DNA of 64,000 bases from an uncultured Bacteroidales bacterium (GCA_945829225.1 CALZTY010000006.1:1-64000); one strand, 5' to 3'. Shown: positions 9,936 through 18,543, counted from the first letter of the stretch. Numbers and translations: made by a program. Notes: generated by a model not told the origin, from the sequence alone.

Positions 9936-9952
9936 CAAAAAATTTCACCACC

Positions 9953-11386
9953 ATGAGCAATCGAATAATAGGACGTGAAGGCGAAATAGCACAACTCGAC
10001 CATATCATGAAATCCAACCGCGCCGAGCTGGTAGCCGTCTATGGCAGACGACGTGTCGGCAAGACTTTCCTCATCAAAGAATACTTTGAGGGCAAGTTTG
10101 ACTTCTATGCCACAAGCATTTACGAGGGTAAGAAGAGCAACCAATTGGCAATCTTCCACGACGAGCTACAGCGCCACATCGGCACTCCCATCAAGCGCCC
10201 GAGCTCGTGGATGGAGGCATTCATGGCACTACGCGACTATCTCGATGGGTTACAGCAAGACCGCGTCGTGGTGTTTCTCGATGAATTACCATGGTTTGAC
10301 TACCCTAAAGGGCAATTCCTCAAGGCTTTTGAGTGGTTTTGGAACAGCTGGGGCTCCACCTGCGACAAACTCAAATTGATAGTGTGCGGCTCTGCCACTA
10401 CATGGATGACCGACACCTTTATCGGTGGGAAAGGCGGGCTATACAACCGCACCACCGAGCGCATATACTTAGCACCATTCAACCTCTATGAGACAGAACA
10501 ATTGCTACGCTCCAAGGATATCGACTGGGACCGCATGACTATCTTGGAGGCTTATATGACCTTCGGAGGCGTTCCACTCTATTTGAGTATGCTTCGCAAC
10601 AATCTCAGCCTATATGGCAACGTTGATGCCCTCTTCTTCGCCGACCATGCGCCACTACGTAGCGAGTATGAATTCCTATTCCAATCACTCTTCAAGTCCT
10701 CAGACTACTATACCGACATCATTAATGCCATTGCCTCCAAGAACATAGGCATCACCCGCTCGCAGATAGTTGAAAAAGCCAAGATAGCCAACAACGGCAC
10801 CCTCACCAAGGCTCTCAACAACTTGATATCCTGCGACTTCATCCGCAGTTACAACGCCTGGGGCAAGAGTCGGCGCGATACAATGTACCAACTCACCGAC
10901 CTCTCGATCCTATTCTATAAACGCTTTGTCGAAGGGTATAACAACAAGGATGAGCACTTCTGGACCAACACCATCGACTCACCTGCGCGACGTGCCTGGA
11001 CCGGCATCGCCTTTGAACAAGTATGCCTAATCCACCTACCCCAAATCAAACAAGCGCTCGGTATTGCCGGAGTGCTCACCGAGGCATGCTCATGGCGCTT
11101 TGCCGGCGATGACAACTACCCCGGATGCCAAATCGACCTCCTCATCGCTCGGCATGATAAGGTTATCAATCTATGCGAAATGAAATTCTCTCAAGATGAA
11201 TATTCAATAACACTGGCTTACAGCAAAGACTTGCTGCAACGTCGCTCAACGTTCCGCAACACCACGCACACCGGCAATTCGCTCCACTTAACAATGATTA
11301 CGCCTCGCGGATTGCATCGTAATGCCAATTCCTCAATCATCAACAGCGTCGTAACTCTCGACAGCCTATTCGAGCCCAAGCGCTGA
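9953..11386 (+). CDS. AAA ATPase with DUF234 nuclease-like domain (ATPase 1)
   Basis: A 477-aa protein of the archaeal-type ATPase family. Walker A is VYGRRRVGKTFL (about 29-40) and Walker B is VVFLDELPWFD with Asp110-Glu111. A winged-helix part follows (KNIGITRSQIVEKAKIANNG). The C-terminal DUF234 region is PD-(D/E)xK nuclease-like: FEQ, then QIDLLIARHD, then CEMKF. The ATG at 9953 is preferred because a -7 element lies at 9928-9935 and homologues start at M-x-x-x-IIGRE; the longer in-frame start adds foreign residues. It is clearly paralogous to ATPase 3 of this window. The function of the family is not established. Confidence 0.88.
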   Translation: MSNRIIGREGEIAQLDHIMKSNRAELVAVYGRRRVGKTFLIKEYFEGKFDFYATSIYEGKKSNQLAIFHDELQRHIGTPIKRPSSWMEAFMALRDYLDGLQQDRVVVFLDELPWFDYPKGQFLKAFEWFWNSWGSTCDKLKLIVCGSATTWMTDTFIGGKGGLYNRTTERIYLAPFNLYETEQLLRSKDIDWDRMTILEAYMTFGGVPLYLSMLRNNLSLYGNVDALFFADHAPLRSEYEFLFQSLFKSSDYYTDIINAIASKNIGITRSQIVEKAKIANNGTLTKALNNLISCDFIRSYNAWGKSRRDTMYQLTDLSILFYKRFVEGYNNKDEHFWTNTIDSPARRAWTGIAFEQVCLIHLPQIKQALGIAGVLTEACSWRFAGDDNYPGCQIDLLIARHDKVINLCEMKFSQDEYSITLAYSKDLLQRRSTFRNTTHTGNSLHLTMITPRGLHRNANSSIINSVVTLDSLFEPKR

Positions 11387-11471
11387 CCTTGACAAAAAAA
11401 ATGCGCCACGTTGTAACTTTTGGGTGGGGTTAGTCGTCTTATGAATGTAAGATGATTAAAAAGACTGAAAA

Positions 11472-12671
11472 ATGAAAAACATTAAAGCATTTATCACAGC
11501 ATGCGCCATGGCATCGACCCTCGCCATGGGCGCCCAACAACCCGGAATCTTCGACAACGTCATAGCCCTCGAAGGGCAGCGCCAAGCCGCTGCCGAGGTC
11601 GGCGACCACGTCAAGGCACTCGCCTTCTCCACCCAACTGATGGCAGAACTCGCCTCGCTCCCCGACTCTATCGTCGACAATATGGACCAAATGTGGGCTA
11701 ATCAATACTACGAACTCGCATGCCACCAATCGCGCTGCGGATTGGTCGACGAAGCGCTCCTCTCGCTCTACAATGCCGCCTGCAAGGGTTGGAACAACTA
11801 CGACCACCTGCTCGTTGACCACGACCTCGACAACCTGCGCGACTCGCCACGCTTTGCCGGCATCGCCCTCAAGGTGCGCAATCGCGACTTCAAATACATC
11901 CTCAGCAACTGCCCCGACTACAACGATGCCATCCCCGAGAATTGCCCCGACCGCATTTTTTCCGACCCCGCTGACCCGCATCTCCAACAACTGCGCACTC
12001 GCCTCAATCTCGACAGCGTTGCCGGTGATGGCGACGAAATATCTCGCATACAGCGCATTACCACCTTCGTACACAACTACATACACCACAACGGCATGAA
12101 GGGCATCCCCTGCGACCGCAACTCCCTGGCGATGATTGACTCGTGTGCCAATGGACGCAACACCCTCAACTGCCGCGGCATGGCTATCTTCCTCAACGAG
12201 TGTCTCTTGTCGATGGGCATTCCCTCAATGTACGTCACCTGCATGCCTAAAGTTCTCCTCAACGACTGCCACGTCATCAACGCCGTGTGGTCGTCGCAAC
12301 TCGGACGTTGGTTGTGGATGGACCCCTCGTTCAACGCGTGGATTAGCGACGAGCAGGGCAATCTCCTCGGCATTCGCGAGGTGCGCCAACGCCTCCGCCA
12401 AGGGCTCCCGCTGGTCCTCAATCCCGAGGCTTCGCACTACGACGACGGCGTGACCGAAAAATCCTGGTACTTGGATTACTACATGACCAAGAACCTCTAT
12501 GCCATCGAGGCTAACGTGCACAACGTCTATGGCGCCGAAAACTCCGATAAACTCAAAAACGGAACCGTACAATTCATCGCACTCATCCCGCCGACAGGCG
12601 ACATCCCCGACTACGCCCGCAAACTGATAACCACCACCAACGACGCCTGGTTCTGGCAAGCACCTCTGTGA
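11472..12671 (+). CDS. Secreted transglutaminase-like domain protein
   Basis: A 399-aa protein with an N-terminal signal peptide (about 1-20, ending near MGAQQ). The C-terminal half has the transglutaminase/papain-like core with a complete triad: Cys234 in LNCRGMAIFLNE, His267 in DCHVINAVWS and Asp284 in WLWMDPSF. By family knowledge such domains in secreted bacterial proteins are more often proteases or peptide-modifying enzymes than cross-linkers. The N-terminal part is helical and of unknown role. It stands alone between ATPase 1 and a convergent minus-strand operon. Confidence 0.85.
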   Translation: MKNIKAFITACAMASTLAMGAQQPGIFDNVIALEGQRQAAAEVGDHVKALAFSTQLMAELASLPDSIVDNMDQMWANQYYELACHQSRCGLVDEALLSLYNAACKGWNNYDHLLVDHDLDNLRDSPRFAGIALKVRNRDFKYILSNCPDYNDAIPENCPDRIFSDPADPHLQQLRTRLNLDSVAGDGDEISRIQRITTFVHNYIHHNGMKGIPCDRNSLAMIDSCANGRNTLNCRGMAIFLNECLLSMGIPSMYVTCMPKVLLNDCHVINAVWSSQLGRWLWMDPSFNAWISDEQGNLLGIREVRQRLRQGLPLVLNPEASHYDDGVTEKSWYLDYYMTKNLYAIEANVHNVYGAENSDKLKNGTVQFIALIPPTGDIPDYARKLITTTNDAWFWQAPL

Positions 12672-12673
12672 TA

Positions 12674-12790
12674 ATGGTTTAGAGTTTAGAGTTTAGGGGT
12701 TATTTTTATTGTTTAGGGTTGATAATCTATTAGTCTAATTGGTCTAAATAGCCATAAACAATAAACAATAAACAATAAACAATAAACCAA
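12674..12790. repeat. Low-complexity convergent spacer with tandem ACAATAA units
   Basis: Between two convergent genes lie degenerate GTTTAGAGTTTAG words followed by at least four tandem 7-nt units (AATAAAC) at about 12754-12786. No open reading frame or clear hairpin terminator is visible. Confidence 0.7.
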
Positions 12791-13810
12791 TTATTGTGCC
12801 GGAGCGAGGGTGACGGTGGTGGGGGTGACGGTGAGGGTGACGGTTGCACCTTCGACAAAGGGGGTGATGCGGGTGCCGTGACCGAAGGGGAGGTTGTATG
12901 CCACGGGGATGTCGTATCGCGAGAGGATGCTGTGAATCATCTCTTCCATCGAGGGGTGGACCGAGTCGGGCTTGTAGTCGGTAAATTCGCCGATGAGGAT
13001 ACCGGCAGCACGGTCGAGGATGCCGGCGAGTTGCAGTTGATAGAGAATGCGTTCAATCTTATAGATGGGTTCGGAGACGTCCTCGAGGAAGATGATAGTG
13101 CCGCGGTCGAAGATATCGTAGGGGGTGTCGAGCAGCCCGGCAAGGACAGCAACATTGCCGCCGACAAGTCGTCCGGTGGCGGTGCCACATTGATTATATG
13201 TAGCGGGCGCGAAGGTGTAGGAGGGCATTTTGCCCTCGAGGATGTCAAAGAGTGCTCGAGTATCCTCGCCGTTGGGGTTCTCGGAGATACCCTTAGCCAT
13301 GGGGCCGTGAATCGAGGCGATGCCGTGAGCCGAGAGCAGGGCATGAAGGGCTGAGATGTCGCTGAAGCCGATGAGCCACTTGGGATTATCGCGCAAGGGG
13401 AGGGTGTTGAGGCGCTCGAGGAGATGAACGGCGCCATATCCGCCGCGACTGCAGAGGATAGCCTTGATGGAGGGGTCGGTGAGGGCGGCGCTGAGGTCGG
13501 CGAAGCGCTCGTCGGCAGTGCCGCTGTAGTAGCCGAGGCGACCATAGGCGTGAGGATAAATCACCGGCTCATAGCCACGCGAGCGTAGCAAGTCGGCGGC
13601 GGCATTGATGATTTTGCCGTCGATGGGACCGGCGGGGGTGACGATAGCAACCTTGTCGCCGGGACGCAGAGGTGCAGGGATAATCACTTCCTGTGGCTCC
13701 TCAGATGGGGTCACAGGTTTATCTGATGGGGTACTGCTACAATTAATCATGCTGAGAATGAGAATTGCGGGGCACAAGATGCCACAGGTGATGAGTTTGC
13801 GGAGGTTCAT
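12791..13810 (-). CDS. LD-carboxypeptidase (S66 family) lipoprotein
   Basis: A 339-aa S66 (LdcA/MccF-like) serine peptidase; LdcA members remove the terminal D-Ala from murein tetrapeptides. I chose the ATG at 13810 because it gives a lipoprotein signal ending near Cys24 (ILSMINC), while the in-frame extension upstream is low-complexity antisense of the TrmH-like gene. The family appears in LRPGDKVAIVTPAGPI (48-63), the nucleophile loop ILCSRGGYGAVHLL (Ser121), the Glu-bearing FLEDVSEPIYKIER, and the His-bearing PFGHGT near the C-terminus. It is the last gene of a seven-gene operon, 4 bp after the TrmH-like gene. Confidence 0.9.
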   Translation of the reverse strand: MNLRKLITCGILCPAILILSMINCSSTPSDKPVTPSEEPQEVIIPAPLRPGDKVAIVTPAGPIDGKIINAAADLLRSRGYEPVIYPHAYGRLGYYSGTADERFADLSAALTDPSIKAILCSRGGYGAVHLLERLNTLPLRDNPKWLIGFSDISALHALLSAHGIASIHGPMAKGISENPNGEDTRALFDILEGKMPSYTFAPATYNQCGTATGRLVGGNVAVLAGLLDTPYDIFDRGTIIFLEDVSEPIYKIERILYQLQLAGILDRAAGILIGEFTDYKPDSVHPSMEEMIHSILSRYDIPVAYNLPFGHGTRITPFVEGATVTLTVTPTTVTLAPAQ

Positions 13811-13814
13811 AATA

Positions 13815-14360
13815 TTATATAGAATTAGAGGGTGAGGGCAGATGAGAGTAGAAGTGCCAAATGGCGATGCCGGTGGATACGGCGACGTTGAGCGAGTGCT
13901 TGGTGCCGCTCTGCGGAATCTCGAGGCAGATGTCGCAGGCATCGACAACGCGCTGATCGACGCCGTCGACTTCGTGCCCGGCGATGAGGGCATAGCGAGA
14001 GCCCGGCTGCGGGGCGAATTGCTCAAGCGAGACCGAGTGGTGTACCTGCTCGAGGCAGCACACCGTGTAACCGGCGGCATGTAGGTCGGCTACGGCGGCG
14101 AGGGTGTCGGGATAATAAGCCCAAGCGACCGTCTCCTCGGCACCGAGGGCGGTCTTGTGGATTTCGGCAGACGGGGGCGTCTGCGAGATGCCACAGAGCA
14201 CCAGTCGCTCGACGGCAAAGGCATCGCAGGAGCGGAAAATCGAGCCTATATTGTTGAGGGAGCGCACGTTGTCGAGGACCACGGTGAGCGGTATGCGCCC
14301 GGCGGCGGCAAATTCCTCGGGCGAGAGGCGCCCCATATCCCATATGGTTTTTTTCTTCAT
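13815..14360 (-). CDS. TrmH/SpoU-type RNA 2'-O-methyltransferase
   Basis: A 181-aa SPOUT methyltransferase that should methylate a ribose 2'-OH of tRNA or rRNA; the exact target cannot be told from sequence. Motifs: VLDNVRSLNNIGSIFRSCDA (about 18-37), the AGHEVDGV loop, and the knot motif SGTKHSLNVAVSTGIAIWHF at the C-terminus. The ATG at 14360 is preferred, giving MKKKTIWDMG; a longer frame runs into the O-methyltransferase gene. It overlaps that gene by 4 bp. A truncated second copy of its 3' end lies at 33600-33653 (51 of 54 bases identical). Confidence 0.9.
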   Translation of the reverse strand: MKKKTIWDMGRLSPEEFAAAGRIPLTVVLDNVRSLNNIGSIFRSCDAFAVERLVLCGISQTPPSAEIHKTALGAEETVAWAYYPDTLAAVADLHAAGYTVCCLEQVHHSVSLEQFAPQPGSRYALIAGHEVDGVDQRVVDACDICLEIPQSGTKHSLNVAVSTGIAIWHFYSHLPSPSNSI

Positions 14361-14983
14361 AGTTTGCGTATTATGGTGAGTCCGTCGCGCAGAGGGAGGA
14401 TAACCTTGCTGACATCGGGGTCGGCGGCGACGAGGCGGTTGAAGAGGTCGACGCCCCGAGTCTGGGCATCGTGAGCGTCGGGGTCGGCGACCTTGCCGCT
14501 CCACAGAGTGTTGTCGGCGAGGATATAGCCGCCGTGGCGCACTAAGGGCTTGAGGAGGTGGTAGTAGTCGCTATATTGGCGCTTATTTGCGTCGATGTAC
14601 ACCAGGTCCCAGGGCTCGCGGCTAATATCGGGAATAATGTCGAGCGCGTCGCCCACATGGAGGTGTATGTCGGCGGCGCGAGGCGACTCGTCGAATAACG
14701 CCTGTAACTCGGGAGCAGCCTCGTCGTCGATTTCGATGGTGTGCAGTTGAGCCTCGGGAGGCATCGCCTCGGCGAAGCACAGGGTAGAATAACCGCTGAA
14801 AGTGCCCAACTCGAGGATGCGGAGGGGCTGAATCATGGAGGTGAGCATGCACAACAAGCGCCCTTGCACCGGCTCGCAACACATGCGCGGATACAAGCGC
14901 GTGAGTTGAGTGTGGCGATACAGGCGCTCGAGCCGAGGAGGCTGTGGGTCGCTGTGCGCGGCTATATATTCATCAATAGTCAT
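14357..14983 (-). CDS. SAM-dependent O-methyltransferase (family 3)
   Basis: A 208-aa class I methyltransferase of the O-methyltransferase 3 type (YrrM/catechol-like). The SAM-binding motif I is RILELGTFSGYSTLCFAEAM (about 54-73), the acidic loop HTIEIDDE follows, and motif IV is DLVYIDANKRQYSDYY with the metal-binding region ILADNTLWSGKV. Physiological substrates are unknown. It overlaps its neighbours on both sides by 4 bp inside the mazG-to-LD-carboxypeptidase operon. Confidence 0.9.
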   Translation of the reverse strand: MTIDEYIAAHSDPQPPRLERLYRHTQLTRLYPRMCCEPVQGRLLCMLTSMIQPLRILELGTFSGYSTLCFAEAMPPEAQLHTIEIDDEAAPELQALFDESPRAADIHLHVGDALDIIPDISREPWDLVYIDANKRQYSDYYHLLKPLVRHGGYILADNTLWSGKVADPDAHDAQTRGVDLFNRLVAADPDVSKVILPLRDGLTIIRKL

Positions 14984-15354
14984 ATAGACAACAAGTTACG
15001 TAAAATCCACCAAGCCACAATGGCAATGGCTACGCCGGCGTTGAAACCCGGGCGATAAAGCAGGGAGGCATGGCGTGGCGGCACTACAATATAAGCGAGC
15101 GCGAGCACCAAGGCGGGCACCAGAGCGGCATTATAGCGCCACGCGGCGGCAAAGTCGGCATGGAATAAAGCGTGCACTGCTCGCTGAGTGCCACAGCCCG
15201 GGCAGTCGTAGCCGGTGAGCGCCTTGAAGGGGCAGCGTAGCGCCGGAGCGCTCTCGGGGTTGTGGGTAGCGAGGTAAACCACCACAGCAATGATGCCCAC
15301 GGCGGCTACCACAGTAAGAATTCTCAGCAAGCGATGCGCGTCGGCTAAAACCAT
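14980..15354 (-). CDS. DUF2752 membrane protein
   Basis: A 124-aa protein of the DUF2752 family, recognised by the FKALTGYDCPGCGTQRAVHA motif (conserved CPxCGxxR signature), followed by HADFAAAWRYNAAL. About three membrane helices lie at 10-30, 70-90 and 100-117. I chose the ATG at 15354, which overlaps the GYF/CD225 gene by 10 bp; an upstream in-frame start at 15414 would add residues wholly inside that gene. DUF2752 proteins commonly sit beside CD225 or TM2 proteins in Bacteroidota; their function is unknown. Confidence 0.85.
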   Translation of the reverse strand: MVLADAHRLLRILTVVAAVGIIAVVVYLATHNPESAPALRCPFKALTGYDCPGCGTQRAVHALFHADFAAAWRYNAALVPALVLALAYIVVPPRHASLLYRPGFNAGVAIAIVAWWILRNLLSI

Positions 15355-15797
15355 AAGCCGCCGAGGAAGAACATAGTGAACGGCGAGAGCACTATGGTGA
15401 TGATGAGCAACCACGCGGTGATGTCGCTCATGGTCTGGGCGCCGGTGTAGTCACCGGTATTGTAGCGCGAGGCGCTGACGGCGCCGGTGATGATAGCAGC
15501 GATGGCAAAGGGCGAGCAGCAGAGGATTGTGAGCAAAATCGACCATGCCATATAGGTCGACGGGCGACGCATCTGCTGCACAAACACCTGTTGTGGCTGT
15601 GGCTGTGGTTGTGGTTGTGGCTGAGGAGTGGCACCCGGCGGGAAGAAAGGCGCCGTCATCGGAGCCACACCGGCGGGCATCCACTGTGCCAAGCCTTGAT
15701 ACCACACCGGGGTGGTGGCATTGATACCGAGGTTGAGCAGGTCGGGCAAGTCATAAGGACCCTCCTGCACACCATTGCGATGTATCCAAATTTTCAT
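15345..15797 (-). CDS. GYF-like and CD225/dispanin membrane protein
   Basis: A 150-aa protein with an N-terminal GYF_2-type domain (WIHRNGVQEGPYDLPDL, then PVWYQGLAQWMPA), a Pro-Gln repeat linker (about 58-70), and a C-terminal CD225/dispanin part with two membrane helices (about 83-103 and 124-147) around SASRYNTGDYTGAQTMSDIT. By family knowledge GYF-like domains bind proline-rich partners, and CD225 proteins affect membranes. It starts 1 bp before the deoC stop and overlaps the DUF2752 gene by 10 bp. Confidence 0.88.
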   Translation of the reverse strand: MKIWIHRNGVQEGPYDLPDLLNLGINATTPVWYQGLAQWMPAGVAPMTAPFFPPGATPQPQPQPQPQPQQVFVQQMRRPSTYMAWSILLTILCCSPFAIAAIITGAVSASRYNTGDYTGAQTMSDITAWLLIITIVLSPFTMFFLGGLWF

Positions 15798-15798
15798 C

Positions 15799-16683
15799 TT
15801 AGAAGAATTTGATTTCCTGACCTAAAATATCGCCGAGAAGGTTGTTGGCGAGGCGCGAGGCACCGAGGCGCAACAAGTCATTGTTAAGCCATTCCTCACC
15901 GAGGACTTCCTTGACGATGGTGTAATACTTGACGGCATCGGCAGTAGTTGACACGCCGCCCGAAGCCTTGAAGCCCACGCGAGTGCCGGTAGCCTCGTAG
16001 TATTCCTTGATACACTGGCACATTACATAGGCGGCTTGGGGAGTAGCGCCCTCGTAACCCTTGCCGGTTGAAGTCTTGAGGAAGTCGGCGCCGGAGTAGA
16101 GCGATAGGATAGAAGCGCGCTTGATAGCGGCGGCGGTGCGGAGGGCGCCGGTCTCGAGGATGACCTTGAGATGGCTGTCGCGGCAAGCGGCTTTTTGCTC
16201 GATAATTTCGTCGCACACAGCCTCGTAGTCGCCATCGAGGAAGTTGCCGATATTGAGCACGATGTCGATCTCGTCGGCGCCTCCGTCAACAGCGAGGGCG
16301 GTCTCGGCGATTTTCACCTCGTTGAAAGTCTGGCTGGCGGGGAATCCACCCGAGACGCAGGCGATGCGCACATCGCTCTCCTCAAGGACGGCGCGTACCA
16401 CCTGAGCGAAGTTGGGATAAACGCAGATGGCAGCCACATTGGGGAGCATGGGATATTCGCGGTCGAAGTCGTTGACGCGCTCGGTGAAGCGAGCCACCGA
16501 CTGGGGCGAATCGGTGCCGTTGAGGGTGGTGAGGTCTATGGTGTTGAACAGCAGTTTGTACACATCTTGATTGCAGTTTTCCTGCATGTGCTCGGCGAGG
16601 ATTTTCTCCACGGCGGCGGTGACGGCGGCATCGTCCTCGGTGACGGTGCTGCGGCTGATGGCTTCTTGGTATTTGTCTGTCAT
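15799..16683 (-). CDS. deoC: Deoxyribose-phosphate aldolase
   Basis: Class I aldolase that splits 2-deoxyribose 5-phosphate into acetaldehyde and glyceraldehyde 3-phosphate in nucleoside breakdown. The 294-aa protein has the acidic GGADEIDIVLNIG (134-146), the Schiff-base Lys203 in ADFLKTSTGKGYEGAT, and the second conserved Lys in VGFKASGGVSTTAD. It is of the longer variety of about 290 residues rather than the 220-residue Bacillus type. It lies second in its operon, 30 bp after the mazG-like gene. Confidence 0.95.
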   Translation of the reverse strand: MTDKYQEAISRSTVTEDDAAVTAAVEKILAEHMQENCNQDVYKLLFNTIDLTTLNGTDSPQSVARFTERVNDFDREYPMLPNVAAICVYPNFAQVVRAVLEESDVRIACVSGGFPASQTFNEVKIAETALAVDGGADEIDIVLNIGNFLDGDYEAVCDEIIEQKAACRDSHLKVILETGALRTAAAIKRASILSLYSGADFLKTSTGKGYEGATPQAAYVMCQCIKEYYEATGTRVGFKASGGVSTTADAVKYYTIVKEVLGEEWLNNDLLRLGASRLANNLLGDILGQEIKFF

Positions 16684-16713
16684 AGTAGCAGATTATTTAT
16701 GTGTTAATTATTA

Positions 16714-17046
16714 CTAATTGTCAATATCATGTCGATGAGCGTCGCGGGTGCATTTTTTGTTGAGATTGGCTTGGAAAGCCTCGGTGAGGTCGATGCCGGT
16801 CTGATTGGCGATAGCCATAAGTACCCATAGCACGTCGGCGAGTTCATCGGCGAGATTGAGACTGTCGCCCGCCTTGGCTGTTTGGTCACCATACAGGCGC
16901 GCCATCACCGAAGCCACCTCGCCGGTCTCCTCGGCAAGAATGACGGCGTTGGTGAGGGGCGAGAAGTAGCCCTTGCCGGTGGAGCGTATCCAGCGGTCGA
17001 CGGCTTGCTGTGCCTCGGCGAGGCTTATGTGCTCTTGTTCGTTCAT
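16714..17046 (-). CDS. MazG-like nucleotide pyrophosphohydrolase
   Basis: A 110-aa all-alpha NTP pyrophosphatase of the MazG superfamily, likely a house-cleaning enzyme for unusual nucleotides. The metal-binding pairs are EETGEV (about 40-45) and DELADVLWVL (about 67-76). The ATG at 17046 fits a -7 element on the minus strand at 17054-17061; the longer frame upstream crosses into the divergent promoter. It is the first gene of the minus-strand operon that continues with deoC. Confidence 0.88.
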   Translation of the reverse strand: MNEQEHISLAEAQQAVDRWIRSTGKGYFSPLTNAVILAEETGEVASVMARLYGDQTAKAGDSLNLADELADVLWVLMAIANQTGIDLTEAFQANLNKKCTRDAHRHDIDN

Positions 17047-17053
17047 CTCTGTG

Positions 17054-17061
17054 CAAAGGTA
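17054..17061 (-). promoter_or_regulatory. -7 element of the mazG-deoC operon
   Basis: On the minus strand this reads TACCTTTG, 8 bp from the chosen start, so the transcript would be nearly leaderless. It forms a divergent pair with the rfbA element 24 bp away. Confidence 0.6.
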
Positions 17062-17085
17062 CATAAAAAAATCAATTTTTTTGCG

Positions 17086-17093
17086 TACCTTTG
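17086..17093 (+). promoter_or_regulatory. -7 element of the rfbA operon
   Basis: TACCTTTG on the plus strand, 17 bp before the ATG at 17111. The divergent mazG and rfbA promoters share a spacer of only about 25 bp, so the two promoters should interfere or be controlled together. Confidence 0.6.
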
Positions 17094-17110
17094 CCGAAAA
17101 TATGAGAGCC

Positions 17111-18010
17111 ATGAAAGGAATTATCCTTGCCGGAGGAACCGGCAGCCGTCTATACCCCATCACCAAGGGCGTGAGCAAGCAATTGCTACCCATCTACGAC
17201 AAGCCCATGGTGTACTATCCGCTGGCGACACTGATGCAGGCGGGTATCCGCGAGGTGTTGCTCATCTCCACGCCTATTGACCTGCCGATGTTCCGCCGCC
17301 TCCTGGGCGACGGGAGCACCTTCGGCATCCACATCGACTATGCCGAGCAGCCGTCACCCGACGGCTTGGCACAGGCATTCATCATCGGGCGCGACTTCAT
17401 CGGCGACGAGCCCGCCTGCCTCATCCTCGGCGACAATATCTTCCACGGCGCCGGGTTGGGCGAGATGCTTGCACGGGCTGTTACACGCGCCGAGGGTGGC
17501 GAGGCTACGGTCTTCGGCTACCGTGTCGACAACCCGCAGCGCTACGGCGTCGCCGAATTTGACGCCACGGGGCGCTGCCTCTCCATCGAGGAAAAGCCCG
17601 AGCACCCCAAGTCGCAGTATGCCGTCACCGGCATCTATTTCTATCCAGCCGGGGTGTATGAGCAGGCATGCACCATCCGCCCCTCGGCACGCGGCGAATT
17701 GGAAATCACCTCGCTCAACAACCTGTACTTGCAACAGGGACGGCTCCACCTCGACACCCTCCCCGAGGGCATGGCATGGCTCGACACCGGCACTCACGAC
17801 TCGCTGTCGGAGGCATCAATATACGTCGAGGTGCTCGAGAAGCGTCAAGGGCGCAAAATCGCCTGCCTCGAGGGCATGGCATATCGCCGCGGGTGGATCG
17901 ACCGCAACACCATCCTCGCCGCCGCCGAGCAAATGGCTGCAAATCAATATGGTAAATATCTATTTAAGGTAATCGCAGAGGTAGATGAAAGTCACAAAGA
18001 CACCCATTGA
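17111..18010 (+). CDS. rfbA: Glucose-1-phosphate thymidylyltransferase
   Basis: First enzyme of dTDP-sugar synthesis; makes dTDP-glucose from dTTP and glucose 1-phosphate. The 299-aa protein begins KGIILAGGTGSRLYPIT (nucleotide-binding loop), has KQLLPIYDKPMVYYPL and LILGDNIFHG, and later SIEEKPEHPKS, GIYFYP, ELEITSLN and WLDTGTHDSL, all family markers. ATG 17111 (MKGIILAGG) is chosen; 17102 is an alternative three codons earlier. It heads an operon whose genes overlap or nearly touch down to the tatD-like gene, and overlaps rfbC by 26 bp. Confidence 0.96.
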   Translation: MKGIILAGGTGSRLYPITKGVSKQLLPIYDKPMVYYPLATLMQAGIREVLLISTPIDLPMFRRLLGDGSTFGIHIDYAEQPSPDGLAQAFIIGRDFIGDEPACLILGDNIFHGAGLGEMLARAVTRAEGGEATVFGYRVDNPQRYGVAEFDATGRCLSIEEKPEHPKSQYAVTGIYFYPAGVYEQACTIRPSARGELEITSLNNLYLQQGRLHLDTLPEGMAWLDTGTHDSLSEASIYVEVLEKRQGRKIACLEGMAYRRGWIDRNTILAAAEQMAANQYGKYLFKVIAEVDESHKDTH

Positions 18011-18533
18011 GGGCTTGGTAATCATCGAGCCGCAGGTCTATGGCGACGCTCGCGGCTACTTCAAGGAGGTGTGGACGCGCCGCGACTTCGAGGCAGCGGT
18101 CGGCGCAGTCGACTTCGTGCAAGAAAATCAGAGCCGCTCGCACCGCGGCGTGGTGCGCGGACTACACTTTCAGCGCCCGCCCTATGCCCAAGCCAAATTG
18201 GTGCGCGTGGTCGAGGGAACGGTACTTGATGTTGCCGTCGACCTGCGCAGCGGCTCCCCCACCTACGGCAAGTGGCACGCCGTGGAACTGTCTGCCGACA
18301 ACCATCGCCAACTCTTCATTCCTCGCGGCATGGCTCACGGCTTTGCCGTGTTGAGCGACACCGCCACATTTATATATCTGTGCGACAATTACTACCACCC
18401 CGAGGTGGAGGACGGCTTGCCCTGGAACGACCCGGCAATCGGCATCGACTGGCACATCGACACCTCCGAGGTCATTCTCTCGCCCAAGGATATGAATTTC
18501 ACCCCCTTCGCCGAGTTTGTCACCCCATTTTAA
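17985..18533 (+). CDS. rfbC: dTDP-4-dehydrorhamnose 3,5-epimerase
   Basis: Cupin-fold epimerase acting on dTDP-4-keto-6-deoxyglucose in rhamnose synthesis. The 182-aa length is normal. It shows GYFKEVWTRRDFEAA, the active-site QENQSRSHRGVVRGLHFQ (catalytic His), the strand KLVRVVEGTVLDVAVDLR, FIPRGMAHGFAVLSD and YLCDNYYHPEVEDG. It overlaps rfbA by 26 bp and ends 10 bp before the rfbB start. No rfbD homologue is present in the cluster. Confidence 0.96.
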   Translation: MKVTKTPIEGLVIIEPQVYGDARGYFKEVWTRRDFEAAVGAVDFVQENQSRSHRGVVRGLHFQRPPYAQAKLVRVVEGTVLDVAVDLRSGSPTYGKWHAVELSADNHRQLFIPRGMAHGFAVLSDTATFIYLCDNYYHPEVEDGLPWNDPAIGIDWHIDTSEVILSPKDMNFTPFAEFVTPF

Positions 18534-18543
18534 CTCATTGGCA

